The notes under the pieces: generated by a model
The model's database searches: none
Told to the model about the DNA's origin: nothing
The model's input: the letters and a program-made list of their open reading frames with translations, nothing else
Shown here: positions 11,567 to 23,382 of the stretch, piece after piece
Layout of the letters: each line of letters begins with the position of its first letter
Position numbering within the stretch: position 1 is the first letter of the stretch
Assembly: GCF_035046485.1 (NCBI RefSeq)
Contig: NC_085137.1
Span: 377,084,706 to 377,148,705, forward strand
From: Aedes albopictus
Taxonomy: Eukaryota > Arthropoda > Insecta > Diptera > Culicidae
DNA length: 64,000 nucleotides
Reading direction: 5' to 3'
Translations under genes and position numbers: made by a program

Positions 11567-13177
11567 ATACTTTGCATATAATAATTGAATAACACATTAT
11601 ATTCTCTGCTAAACTTTACTAGCTTCATCACCGATTCATGCGCAATCATAATGACCTCAGCTCTACGATTGTACCAATTGATGTTAAATCTGTTGCTTTC
11701 TGAACAAAAATTTACCTTCTTTGATTCGTAGGCTGTTCTTGAGAGTTCTGAACGTCAGGTCAAAAGCCATTCGGTCGAATGTCCTTAGGTCGAACAGAAA
11801 CGAGGCCAAATAGACATTAGGAGCAATGACCAACAAGCCATCGTTGTCACATAAGTTACGGTACTTTTAAGCGCTTATATTGCAAACTCTTTCAGAGTTT
11901 TTGATTGCCTTAAAATAAGTCTGTTCTTTCCAATAACGTTGTTGTTTGGCGACTGAATTGTTGAATTTTTCATCATGTACCTTCTTCTCTTCAAAGACTG
12001 TTCATGTGGTGTGCAGTTTTTAATGATCAAATTGATATCTCTATAGATTTGACCTTCTTTTGATAATAGGCTGTTCTTTCAAGTTTACTGTTAAAAATGT
12101 TGGCTAGTAACCAAACTGCTAACTTATCTGAGATTTTTCATTCTGTCAAAAATGGGCTGATCTTTAGAGTAACACCATAGAATAACACTTGGAACAAAAT
12201 GCGATAAGATCATCGTCACGAAAACATAATCGCCCAATGCTAATTACGATGTGGTTCGCAAACCCACTGAGTAGATGGCGGTAGTTATCAAACGTCAAAC
12301 AGGAGTAAAAACGATGCAAGCGCCATGAGCAAGCGATTTGCGAAGTACAGAATATTTGAATAATCCGTTAAAAAGGAAAACGATGGGAAGTGAGTAGAGT
12401 GAGACGCCTGTTTGTCTGTGGTAACATTGCTAATGAGTTTTTTGGTGGCCAGGCTGCTGACGTTAGAGATTTATCCTTCTTTAAAACAAGGGCTGTTCAT
12501 TCAAGTTGCACTGGAGTTATCTATTGGCGGTCTTATTGCTAACTCTGTGGGAAATATGTTCTTTAGATCTTTCGAGGCCTATTATCTTATTGATCTTACA
12601 TCTATTCAGCCCAATGATTGTTCGACCCAACGTCCATTCAGTGTAATCTCCTTCGGTCTAATGATCCAGAATCATAATTCAGGAAGTGAATCTGCTTATC
12701 AACTTCCACACTTTCACCTTTATCGATTGAAAGCATTGTAATTATGCCAAAATGATGCTATTTGTAAACAGTGTGACCGCGTAACCCCTAAGCCAAGTAA
12801 AACTCCTTAGTGATAACTTTCCCAGATTTCTTTTTTATTTATTGTTTGTATGTTCTTACTAACTCAAACTGTTGTAATAGATATTAGAAAAATTCTCATT
12901 TTTGTATCACCGGGTTTTCCATCTTTCAAACAAACGCTGTTCTTAACAGACATGCTGTTGCGTTCAATACGAAACTTTTCCTTCATCTGGTCAAAACTGT
13001 TCTTTTAAAAATTGTATGCACTATACTTATTTTGGCATAACTGCTAAATTAATATTATCGTAGAATTTCCCTTCTTTCATACATAGGCTGTTCTTTCAAA
13101 GTATACTGTTACAATAATGAATTTTTGATCTGAAGTATTTCATTTTTCATGTGAATTTTGAATTGTTTGCTCTTATT

Positions 13178-13322
13178 AACGATTTTCCGCGAAACGGTAC
13201 ATTCCGCCAAATAGTTTTCGGCGAAACGGTGCATTCCGCGAAATGGTTCATTCCGCCAAATGTCATTCCGCAAAATGTTACACCGCGAAAAGAAATTCCG
13301 CGAAATGATTTTCGGCGAAATG
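13178..13322. repeat. Palindromic minisatellite, ATTCCGCGAAATGG type (array 4)
   Basis: About nine units, in the inverse orientation to array 2, followed by ACAATCGATATTTCC. It marks the right end of duplicated unit 2. Confidence 0.82.
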
Positions 13323-13828
13323 TTATACAATCGATATTTCCCCTTCTTTTACACCTAGGCTGTTCTTCCGACATATCTTTCAAAATAGTTGTCGACATTA
13401 ACCTGTCCATGTTTTCATTAAATATTGTCCCTTCTTTTAAACATAGGCTGTTTTTTCTAGTTACACAGTTAGAATAGTTATTGGCATTAAGCTAGCAATA
13501 TTTCCATATGATATATTGCCTTCTTTTACGCATATGCCGTTCTTTCGTGTTAATCGAGATCAAACTGCTAACTATTTTCCCTTCTTTTAAACATAGGCTG
13601 TTCTTTAAAGTTATACTTCTATAACAGTTATTTGAAACAAACATTAGTTTTCAAAGAAGAGGAACGCAATACTTTTGACAAATACTTAGGCTACCAACAA
13701 GGAGTCTTTGATATTCGTAAGGCAATGTTCTTGTCCCTCCGATTAGCTTTGGAGGCATACCGTAATTAAGATCTTTCAATTATTCATAATACTCGTCATA
13801 AAAAAAATAATACAAATTGAGAGTAGTA

Positions 13829-16243
13829 GGGTAAATGCACTAGTCTTCGCCCCCTCCCTAATTTTCGCCCCCCTCATAAAACATTCGTAGTTTTTGTGAT
13901 TAATTAGGTAGAATGTTGTTTGCTTTTCAACGTATCTGAGAGAGCAAATAAAAATCAATCTTGTGCACTAATGATATTCCACAAAACCAATAAATTAATC
14001 TATCGAATTAGCGATTGTGAAATAGTCATGGCAATGATATATGTTTTTTTCAACGCAATGCAAACAGTAGTGATAATCAGAACCTGGGAAGACATACAAA
14101 ATCAACTCTTCTAAACCAAAATAATGAACAGTGATAACCCTACAAGTCTAAGGAATACACAGCAGGTTATTTATTCAGCTAAATTGATAAAACTTATCAA
14201 TTTTTAGCTATTTTTAAAGGTGGCGAAAATTAGAGCACAAAATTTTAAGTTTCCAATTTTCGCCCCTGGCGAAATCCCTTGTCCCGTTCTATTTGTGTTT
14301 CGTGTTTCAGTTTTCGCCCCTCCCTTTCTCGTACTGAAATCGGGTGTGGAGATAACGGATGAGGTGAAGTTGATCTTTGTGAGGTAAGGGAAAGTGGGGC
14401 AGAATGTACCATTGAACCGAAAATGAAATGCAAGCAGAGACGAACCAGCCAAGGGCTGAAAGTCTCTCAAATAAAGCTAAATCAATCAATGAAATGCAAG
14501 CGAGCCAGCCAGAAAAGCACGTGGCAATCTGTCACTTTTGACACATTTCACTGTGAAGTCAGGTGTGAAGGTAAAAATGGGCGATATTTGGGACTGTTCG
14601 AGGCACGAACGTTCCAAAGCGTCGTGTCCTATGAGGGAATGCCCGCACAATCTATTTTGGAGGATAGTTTTTTTTTGCATAAAAGACGTTAATTTTTGGT
14701 TTGCGTAACGCAAATTTACCGAATCATATAAATAATTGAGGAGTCTAGATGTAAGTGACCTTTTTGTCCAATATAAAAAAAATCAAAAGTCAAACTTTTC
14801 TAAACTTGTTTAAAACGATGTTCACGGTAATGAGAAGACATACAAAAAAATGGGAAAGAAAATGGAATTGATTTTGAAAAACTTTGCATTGGGTGAACAA
14901 TTGGTGATAAATTTCGCGCCTCTTTTACTCACGAGGGTTAACACTCTATTGTTCAAATTCTCAGAAAAAAGTGTTAAATTTTAGATGTTGAAGAATGTTA
15001 CGGGGCGAAACTTCCGCTGGTATTTTTCGCTTTGGCTAGTAATGAAATGTAACTTCCATTAAACTCTCATTTAACTTTTCGCAACAGCTATGAAAGATTA
15101 CAGATGCTTGTAGTAGTTAATCGGTCAATGTCAATCGCTTGAATATCTACTTCAAATTACAAAATCTTTTTGACGCAATTTATTTATAAGAATATTTCTG
15201 GCGTTTGATTTAAGTAAGTCTTAAGTTTGCTGTGATTCTTATGCAGATTGGACTTATTCAAATCGAACGTCAGATTTGTTAGGCACACTCATTTAAGATT
15301 CACAAAATCCTTACATTTTTTTAACCTTCGCCAAGATTCACACAGCCAAGCAATAAGTAAAAAAAAAACAATCTTACCGATCCCTCAACAACTTTGACAG
15401 TTTGTTACTCAGATTCAGCAATTGTGTTTTTTATTGTGAGAAACAGCAAACAAACGTCACTTTTTACTATTATCTCAGTGAGTTTGCTGTACAGTCAGCA
15501 GCTGTGCGAGAACAGCCGAATTCGCAAATACTATTATATCTAGTGTATGATTTCAAAATAAGTAGCCCTAATAGATATTTTTTTTTCGTGACGTAATTTA
15601 TGGATGTACCCCTTAAGTTATGTAATGCAAAAAATCCATTTCAAAATCATCCCTTCCATTCATTTTTTTTTGCATGGGACGTCAACAGGCCACCCAGTTC
15701 ACCTTACAAAGCGTGACGTAATTTGTGTACGTACCCCATTCCTACGTAATTTTAGTTGGCCATGTTTTCTACTTTACAATCTATCTATTGATCTATGTAT
15801 GTATTGTTTCATTCTGTTAATTTAAACTCAAGGAGGCATTTTTTCTTGATTTTCCAGACGGGAGCTTGTTTTGGATAACTCAAAAAAGCAGAAGACAGTA
15901 CTAAGCTCACCGGGATAATTCGTAATCAATAAAATTTTAAGGATAGCCATGATCGAATTGAGGAAAACTTATGGGCAACTGTAGGGGGCGAAAATTAGAG
16001 CGGAGGTGGGGCGAAGATTGAATTTTGGGGGGCGAAAAATAAATCACAAATCAATATTGAAAATTGTTATTTTAATGTATTAAATCTTCATTTAATGGTA
16101 CTTTTGAGCTGAGTTATCATTGATTGAAGGATAATTAGCAAGAATCACCAAAGAAACATATATATTATCGGAAATATATGCTGAAACTCAATAATTTGGG
16201 TAATTCAATGCTTTAGGGGGGGCGAAATCTAATGCTTTTACCC
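13829..16243. mobile_element. 2.4-kb TIR element with TTCGCCCC motifs, TA TSD
   Basis: Left end GGGTAAATGCACTAG and right end (reverse complement) GGGTAAAAGCATTAG, flanked by TA (13827-13828, 16244-16245). TTCGCCCC / GGGGCGAAA motifs recur near both ends and inside (14222-14345, 15985-16040). A fragment of the family A SINE tail lies at 14437-14490. No transposase-like ORF; non-autonomous. Confidence 0.75.
14437..14490 (+). mobile_element. SINE family A, 3' fragment
   Basis: GAGACGAACCAGCCAAGGGC ... AGTCTCTCAAATAAAG matches the body of the SINE at 972-1182, followed by a short AATCAATCAAT tail. Confidence 0.5.
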
Positions 16244-16329
16244 TACATAATATTATTATTTTTATGCAAAGAAATATTTACAAAATAATTAAAATAATAG
16301 AAATGTTGTTTTTTTGATATTGAATATGT

Positions 16330-16466
16330 TTTCCGGGAAATGGTCATTCCGGGAAATGGTTTTCCGGGAAATGGTACATTCCGGGAAATGGTTTTCCGGG
16401 AAATGGTTTTCCGGGAAACGGTACATTCCGGGAAACGGGTTTCCGGGAAATGGTTTTCCGGGAAAC
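16330..16466. repeat. Palindromic minisatellite, TTCCGGGAAATGGT type (array 5)
   Basis: About nine tandem 14-18 bp units with the core TTCCGGGAAA, followed by GTACAATCGTTTAATC, the conserved flank seen near array 1. Near-identical to the inverse of array 1. Confidence 0.87.
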
Positions 16467-18060
16467 GACGTACAATCGTTTAATCAGTATTCCAGTTTCA
16501 TCAGCAGTTAATCTTTTACACTCTCAAAACTCATCAAAATCGCATCTTCCGCGCAATTCAATTATCCAATCGTTGTTAGCGAAGAAAAAGCCATACTGTG
16601 GGTAAGCGGAGCGTTTTCTCAATGAACCTCGTGAGACAAGCTACCGGGTCCAGCAGCTTTTATCACCTTGCAGGTACGTGATATCCCTGCACGATTAGAG
16701 GTGTTCGATACTTACCTAACAATGCAATGGACCGAGAGCGAGAGCGGAGAAAATGTGCGTGCAGCATTCCACGAAGATTGCGCGAAGAAGCAGTATTACT
16801 CAGTGTAATTCACCCAAATTGAAGCAAAGAAAGCGAAATCCGAAATAGAGAAAGACTTTTATTTATTTTTTTCTTGTTGAATGAAACCGATTAGAGTTCC
16901 CACGCGACCCGACGCGGCTAGAGCAGAGTGAGGTAGTGGGAGGCATCCCGCGTGTGCGTAAAGCTGCAAACAGAGCAAATGCGTATATAGTTGGTTTCAC
17001 AATTCAAATAAAAGTCATGTGCGCGCGTGAGGTTTTAAGGAAAGAATCAATGCGTTTATTTCAGTCGACGACATTCGTTAATCTTAAAAGCGGTTAAAAG
17101 GTGTTAGCATTTGATTGATCGCCTTCCGAAGCAGTCGCTCGCTCGCGCAAAACGTGTGGCAAACTTCGGTGCTTGAGGAGCTTCGCGGCCTTATTCATCC
17201 GGACCACCTGTATTAGTTCCGCAAGATTTGGAGATAGAGTTTAAGCATATTAGATTTGTATGTTGTCCTTTTTTGATGCTTGATCCGAAAGGGTGACGTT
17301 CATGACATGACTTACTGAAGTGAGTTCGCGAATCAATGAATGCCGAGACTTGACCTCTTTTTGCCTAACTGTGGAATCCTTTGAGAGTTTGCACATGTTT
17401 TGACAATTTAACAAGAATGCTTTTCGAAGATTCTATATTAAAACCCCATAGTGACGTTATGATTGATTTTAATGGTCCATACAGGTTGATGACGATTTAG
17501 CTTCCTTCTTCCGTATCGAAAACTTTTATGCCTGACCTTAGAACTAGACTTTATATGTAAACTAAAGTATTCGTAATAATAGCAATAAACTAGAAAAAAC
17601 AATCTCTCTGACTTTGGTGACGCTGAAACACTGGCTGCTGCTGCGAAACTTAACCTACAAATCGGTAAATATTGGAAAAGCATCAGATGGTGTGTGTGAT
17701 TTTCGGAGGATCAGGCGCTCAACCTAGAAACCTACAATGTTGAACAAGAGAACGAAGAAAAAGCAGTTCAGCGAAGCGATACAAGCAGAAAGCGTGAAGT
17801 TCTTCTAAAGACTTCTCGGTTGGACTAAGCAGCAATAAACCATTTTGCGAGAAAATTTGCTACAATGGGAAGTTTGGAACAAATGAATATACTAATAAAC
17901 TTCTTCCTATTCTTTCTTAAAATGGCTTATTACAAGGATATGGGACTAGAGGAGTAAACGAAATCCAGATGTTTTGTAGATACGGCCGAGAACAGCATTG
18001 AACTTTTAAAACTCTAATAGGGTGTGTATTTCGGACGAGACAATTTTCAAATTGTAAGGA
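16467..18060. other. Unclassified sequence, partly GC-richer
   Basis: 16540-17260 is moderately GC-richer than its surroundings, without a recognisable coding exon or terminal repeat. 17260-18060 is AT-rich. I cannot assign either. Confidence 0.3.
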
Positions 18061-19690
18061 AATTTAATTTCGAGAAGAGATTTCAGAGAAAACCTTAGCA
18101 AAATAACTGAAGGAAAGTTGTTAGAATCCTGGAGGGAATCTCAGTAAAGATTGTGAAGAGAGTGTAAGTGAAAATTGAGAAATCTCAGTGTAGACTTTGA
18201 ATAGAAGGAGATTCTGAAGTGAATCTCAGTGGACATTCTGGAGAGCATCTCAGTAAAGATTTTGAAGAAAATGTCAGTGGACATTCTGAAGAAAATTTCA
18301 GTAGAGATTCCGAAGAGAAATCCTGTGGAGATTCCAAAAAGAATCTCAGGGAAGATTCTAAAAAGATTCTCAGTGAACATTTTGAAGAAAATCTCAGTGA
18401 AAATTCGGAAAAAAATCTCAGTGGAGATTCCAAAGAGAATTTATAGAAGAGATTCTGAAGTAAATCTCAGTGGACATTCTACAGAGTATGTGAGCAAAGA
18501 TTTTGCAGAAAATATCAGTAAACATTCTGAAAAGAATCTCAGAGGAGATACTGAAGAAAATCTCAGTGAAGATTGTGAAGATAAAGAAGATTCTCAAGAT
18601 AATCTCAGTGGACATTCTGGAGAATCTCAGTGAACATTCTGGAGAATCTCAGTGGATTTCCGAAGAGAAATCTGGTGGAGATTCTGGAGAGAATCTCAGT
18701 GTAGATTCAGAGAGAATCTTGGTGGAGATTCCGAAGATAATCTCAGTGGAGATATGGGGAAAATTTCTGAGGAGATTGTGGAGAGAGTCTCATTAGAGGT
18801 TCTGTGAAGATTTTTTGAGAATCTCACTGAAGATTCTGAAGACAATCTAAGTAAACATTCTGGAGAGTATCTCAGTAAAGATTTTTAAGAAAATCTCAGT
18901 AGACATTCTGAAGAGAATCTCAGTGGAGATTCCGAAGAGAAATTCAGTGTAGAACCTGAAGAGAATCTCCGGGGAGATTCTGAAGAGAATCACAGTAAAT
19001 ACTCTGGAGAGAATCTCAGTGGAGATTCTGGAGAGAATCTCGATGGAGCTTTTGGAGAGAATCTCAGTGGAGATTCTGGAGCGAATTTCGGTGGAGATTC
19101 TGGAGAGAATCTCGGTGGAGACTCTGGAGAGAATCTCAGTGGAGATTCTGAAGTGAATCTCAGTGGACATTCTGCAGAGTATCTGAACAAAGATTTTGCA
19201 GAAAATGTCAGTGGACATTCTGAAAAGAATCTCAGGGGAGATACTAAAGAAAATTTCAGAAAAGATTGTGAAGATAATCTCAAAGTAGATTCTCAAGAGA
19301 ATCTCAGTGGACATTCTGGAAAATCTCAGTGGACATTCTGGAGAATCTCAGTGGACATTCTGGAGAATGTCAGTGGATTTCCGAAGAGAAATCCGGTGGA
19401 GATTCTGGAGAGAATCTCAGTGTAGATTCAGAGAGCATCTTGGTGGAGATTCCGAAGATTATCTCAGTGGAGATTGTGGAGAGAAACTAGTGGAGATATG
19501 GGGAAAATTTCTGAGGAGATTATGGAGAGAATCTCATTAGAGATTCTGTAAATAATCTCAGTGAAGATTTTTTGAGAATCTCACTGAAGATTCTGAAGAC
19601 AATCTAAGTGAACATTCTGGAGAGTATCTCAGTAAAGATTTTTAAGAAGATCTCAGTAGACAATAGACATTCTGTAGAGAATCTCAGGGG
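18061..19690. repeat. Diverged edge of the 24-bp satellite, with a higher-order duplication
   Basis: Degenerate versions of the 24-bp unit (GTGGAGATTCTGnAGAGAATCTCA type), mixed with AGTGGACATTCTGGAGA variants. A block of roughly 700 bp occurs twice. The segment starting at 18451 (GATTCTGAAG, TGGACATTCT, AGATTTTGCAGAAAAT) recurs at 19144. The segment starting at 18751 (GATATGGGGAAAATTTCTGA) recurs at 19494. Confidence 0.85.
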
Positions 19691-21133
19691 AGATTCCGAA
19701 GAGAAATCCAGTGTAGAACCTGAAGAGAATCTCCGGGGAGATTCTGAAGAGAATCTCAGTAAAGACTCTGGAGAGAATCTCAGTGGAGAATCTGGGGAGA
19801 ATCTCGGTGGAGAATCTGGGGAGAATCTTGGTGGAGATTCTGGAAAAAATCTCGGTGGAGATTCTGGAGAGGATCTCGGTGGAGATTCTGGAGAGAATCT
19901 CGGTGGAGATTCTGGAGAGAATCTCGGTGGAGATTCTGGAGAGAATCTCGGTGGAGATTCTGGAGAGAATCTCGGTGGAGATTCTGGAGAGAATCTCGGT
20001 GGAGATTCTGGAGAGAATCTCGGTGGAGATTCTGGAGAGAATCTCGGTGGAGATTCTGGAGAGAATCTCGGTGGAGATTCTGGAGAGAATCTCGGTGGAG
20101 ATTCTGGAGAGAATCTCGGTGGAGATTCTGGAGAGAATCTCGGTGGAGATTCTGGAGAGAATCTCGATGGAGATTCTGGAGAGAATCTCGGTGGAGATTC
20201 TGGAGAGAATCTCGGTGGAGATTCTGGAAAAAATTTCGGTGGAGATTCTGGAGAGAATCTCGGTGGAGATTCTGGAGAGAATCTCGGTGGAGATTCTGGA
20301 GAAAATCTCAGTGGAGATTCTGGAGTGAATCTCGGTGGAGATTCTGGAGAGAATCTCAGTGGGGATTCTGGAGAGAATCTCAGTGGATATTCTGGAGAAA
20401 ATCTCAGTAGAGATTCTCAGTAGAGATTCTGGAGAGAATCTCAGTAGAGATTCTAAAGAGATTCGGGAGAGAATCTCAGTGGAGATTCTGGAGAGAATCT
20501 CAGTGGAGATTATGGAGTGAATCTCAGTGGAGATTCTGGAGAGAATCTCAGTGGAGATTCTGGAGAGAATCTCAGTGGAGATTCTGGAGAGAATCTCATT
20601 GGAGATTCTGGAGAGAATCTCAGTGGAGATTCTGGAGAGAATCTCAGTGGAGATTCTGGAGAGAATCTCAGTAGAGATTCTGGAGAGAATCTCAGTAGAG
20701 ATTCTGGAGAGAATCTCAGTAGAGATTCTGGGGAGAAACTCAGAAGAGATTCTCAGTAGAGATTCTGGAGAGAATCTTCGTAGAAATTCTAAAGAGATTC
20801 GGGAGAGAATCTCATTAGAGATTGTGGAGAGAATCTCAGTAGAGATTCTGGCGAGAATCTCTGTAGAGATTCTGGAGAGAATCTCTGTAGAGAATCTGTA
20901 GAGAATCTCTGTAGAGATTCTGAAGAGAATCTCAGGAGAGATTCCGGAGAGAGTTTCAGAAGAAATTCTGGAGAAAATCTCAGTAGAGATTCTGGAGAGA
21001 ATCTCAGTAGAGGTTCTGGAGAGAATCTCAGTAGAGATTCTGGAGAGAATCTCAGTAGAGATTCTGGAGAGAATCTCAGTAGAGATTCTGGAGAGAATCT
21101 CAGTAGAGATTCTGGAGAGAATCTCAGTAGAGA
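19691..21133. repeat. 24-bp satellite, block 1 (forward)
   Basis: About 60 monomers of GAGATTCTGGAGAGAATCTC followed by AGTA or GGTG. The left half is the GGTG subtype and the right half the AGTA subtype. Each monomer holds 8-bp arms GAGATTCT/AGAATCTC around GGAG, so single strands can form a hairpin per monomer. Because 24 is divisible by three, long spurious ORFs with an 8-residue period arise on both strands. Confidence 0.97.
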
Positions 21134-23366
21134 TTCTCTCCAGAATCTCTACAGAGATTCTCTCCAGAATCTCTACTGAGATTCTCTCCAGAATCTCTAC
21201 TGGTATTCTCTCCAGAATCTCAAAAGAGATTCTCTCCAGAATCTCAACAGAGATTCTCTCCAGAATCTCTACAGAGATTCTCTCCAGAATCTCAACAGAG
21301 ATTCTCTCCAGAATCTCTACTGAGATTCTCTCCATAATATCTAATGAGATTCTCTCCAGAATCTCTCCAGAATCTCTCCAGAATCTCTCCAGAATCTCTA
21401 CTGAGGTTCTCTCCAGAATCTCTACTGAGATTCTCTCCTGAATCTCTACTGAGATTCTCTCCAGATTCTCTACTGAGAATCTCTCCAGAATCTCTACTGT
21501 GATTCTCTCAAGAATCTCTAATGAGATTCTCTCAAGAATCTCTAATGAGATTCTCTCCAAAACCTCTACTGAGATTCTCTCCAGAATCTTTACTGAGATT
21601 CTCTCCAGAATCTCTATTGAGATTCTCTCCAGAATCTCTACTGAGATTCTCTGCAGAATCTCTTCTGAGATTCTCTCCAGAATCTACTGAGATTCTCTGC
21701 AGAATCTCTACTGAGATTCTCTGCAGAATCTCTACTGAGATTCTCTGCAGAATCTCTACTGAGATTCTCTCCAGAATCTCTACTGAGATTCTCTCCAGAA
21801 TCTCTACTGAGATTCTCTCCAGAATCTCTACTGAGATTCTCTCCAGAATCTCTACTGAGATTCTCTCCAGAATCTCTTCTGAGATTCTCTCTAGAATCTC
21901 TACTGAGATTCTCTCCAGAATCTCTACTGAGATTCTCTTCAGAGTCTCTACTGAGATTCTCTTCAGAGTCTCTACTGAGATTCTCTCCAGAATCTCTACT
22001 GAGATTCTCTCCAGAATCTCTACTGAGATTCTCTCCAGAATCTCTACTGAGATTCTCTCCAGAATCTCTACTGAGATTCTCTCCAGAATCTCTACTGAGA
22101 TTCTCTCCAGAATCTCTACTGAGATTCTCTCCAGAATCTCTACTGAGATTCTCTCCAGAATCTCTACTGAGATTCTCTCCAGAATCTCTACTGAGATTCT
22201 CTCCAGAATCTCTACTGAGATTCTCTCCAGAATCTCTACTGAGATTCTCTCCAGAATCTCTACTGAGATTCTCTCCAGAATCTCTACTGAGATTCTCTCC
22301 AGAATCTCTACTGAGATTCTCTCCAGAATCTCTACTGAGATTCTCTCCAGAATCTCTACTGAGATTCTCTCCAGAATCTCTACTGAGATTCTCTCCAGAA
22401 TCTCTACTGAGATTCTCTCCAGAATCTCTACTGAGATTCTCTCCAGAATCTCTACTGAGATTCTCTTCAGAATCTCTACTGAGATTCTCTCCAGAATCTC
22501 TACTGAGATTCTCTCCAGAATCTCTACTGAGATTCTCTCCAGAATCTCTACTGAGATTCTCTCCAGAATCTCTACTGAGATTCTCTCCAGAATCTCTACT
22601 GAGATTCTCTCCAGAATCTCTACTGAGATTCTCTCCAGAATCTCTACTGAGATTCTCTCCAGAATCTCTACTGAGATTCTCTCCAGAATCTCTACTGAGA
22701 TTCTCTCCAGAATCTCTACTGAGATTCTCTCCAGAATCTCTACTGAGATTCTCTCCAGAATCTCTACTGAGATTCTCTCCAGAATCTCTACTGAGATTCT
22801 CTCCAGAATCTCTACTGAGATTCTCTCCAGAATCTCTACTGAGATTCTCTCTAGAATCTCTACTGAGATCCTCTCCAGAATCTACTGAGATTCTCTCCAG
22901 AATCTCTACTGAGATTCTCTCCAGAATCTCTACTGAGATTCTCTCCAGAATCTCTACTGAGATTCTCTCCAGAATCTCTACTGAGATTCTCTCCAGAATC
23001 TCTACTGAGATTCTCTCCAGAATCTCTACTGAGATTCTCTCCAGAATCTCTACTGAGATTCTCTCCAGAATCTCTACTGAGATTCTCTCCAGAATCTCTA
23101 CTGAGATTCTCTCCAGAATCTCTACTGAGATTCTCTCCAGAATCTCAACTGAGATTCTCTTCAGAATCTCTACTGAGATTCTCTTCAGACTCTCTACTGA
23201 GATTCTCTCCTGAATCTCTACTGAGATTCTCTCCAGAACCTCTACTGAGATTCTCTCCAGAATCTCTACTGAGAGTCTCTCCAGAATCTCTACTGAGATT
23301 CTCTCCAGAATCTCTACTGAGACTCTCCAGAATCTCTACTGAGATTCTCTCCAGAATCTCTCTGTA
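21134..23366. repeat. 24-bp satellite, block 2 (inverted)
   Basis: The same monomer in the opposite orientation (GAGATTCTCTCCAGAATCTC plus TACT), about 93 units. It directly abuts block 1 with no spacer, making a head-to-head junction around 21130. The central part (about 21980-23120) is nearly homogeneous; edges are more varied. Confidence 0.97.
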
Positions 23367-23382
23367 GATACCCTAAATGTTA

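Larger units (their letters stand above)
8741..13650. repeat. Two diverged tandem copies of a ~2.7-kb unit
   Basis: Copy 1 runs about 8741-11320 (with a hAT insertion at 10331-11234) and copy 2 about 11322-13180, continuing degenerately to 13650. Matching anchors include TTTTAAGCGCTTATATTG (9162 and 11865), a GACCGCGTAACCC stretch (9960 and 12774) and CTTCTTTCATACATA (10252 and 13071). Inside each unit a motif of type CCTTCTTTnAAAnATAGGCTGTTCTTTC recurs roughly every 90-150 bp, more than 15 times in all. No coding potential. Confidence 0.75.

Noticed and set aside
19653..21560. 635-codon minus-strand ORF and other long ORFs in the satellite as genuine repeat proteins
   Set aside because: All frames are open because of the 24-bp monomer; the ORFs exist on both strands and follow array orientation, with no start context, introns or non-repeat domain.
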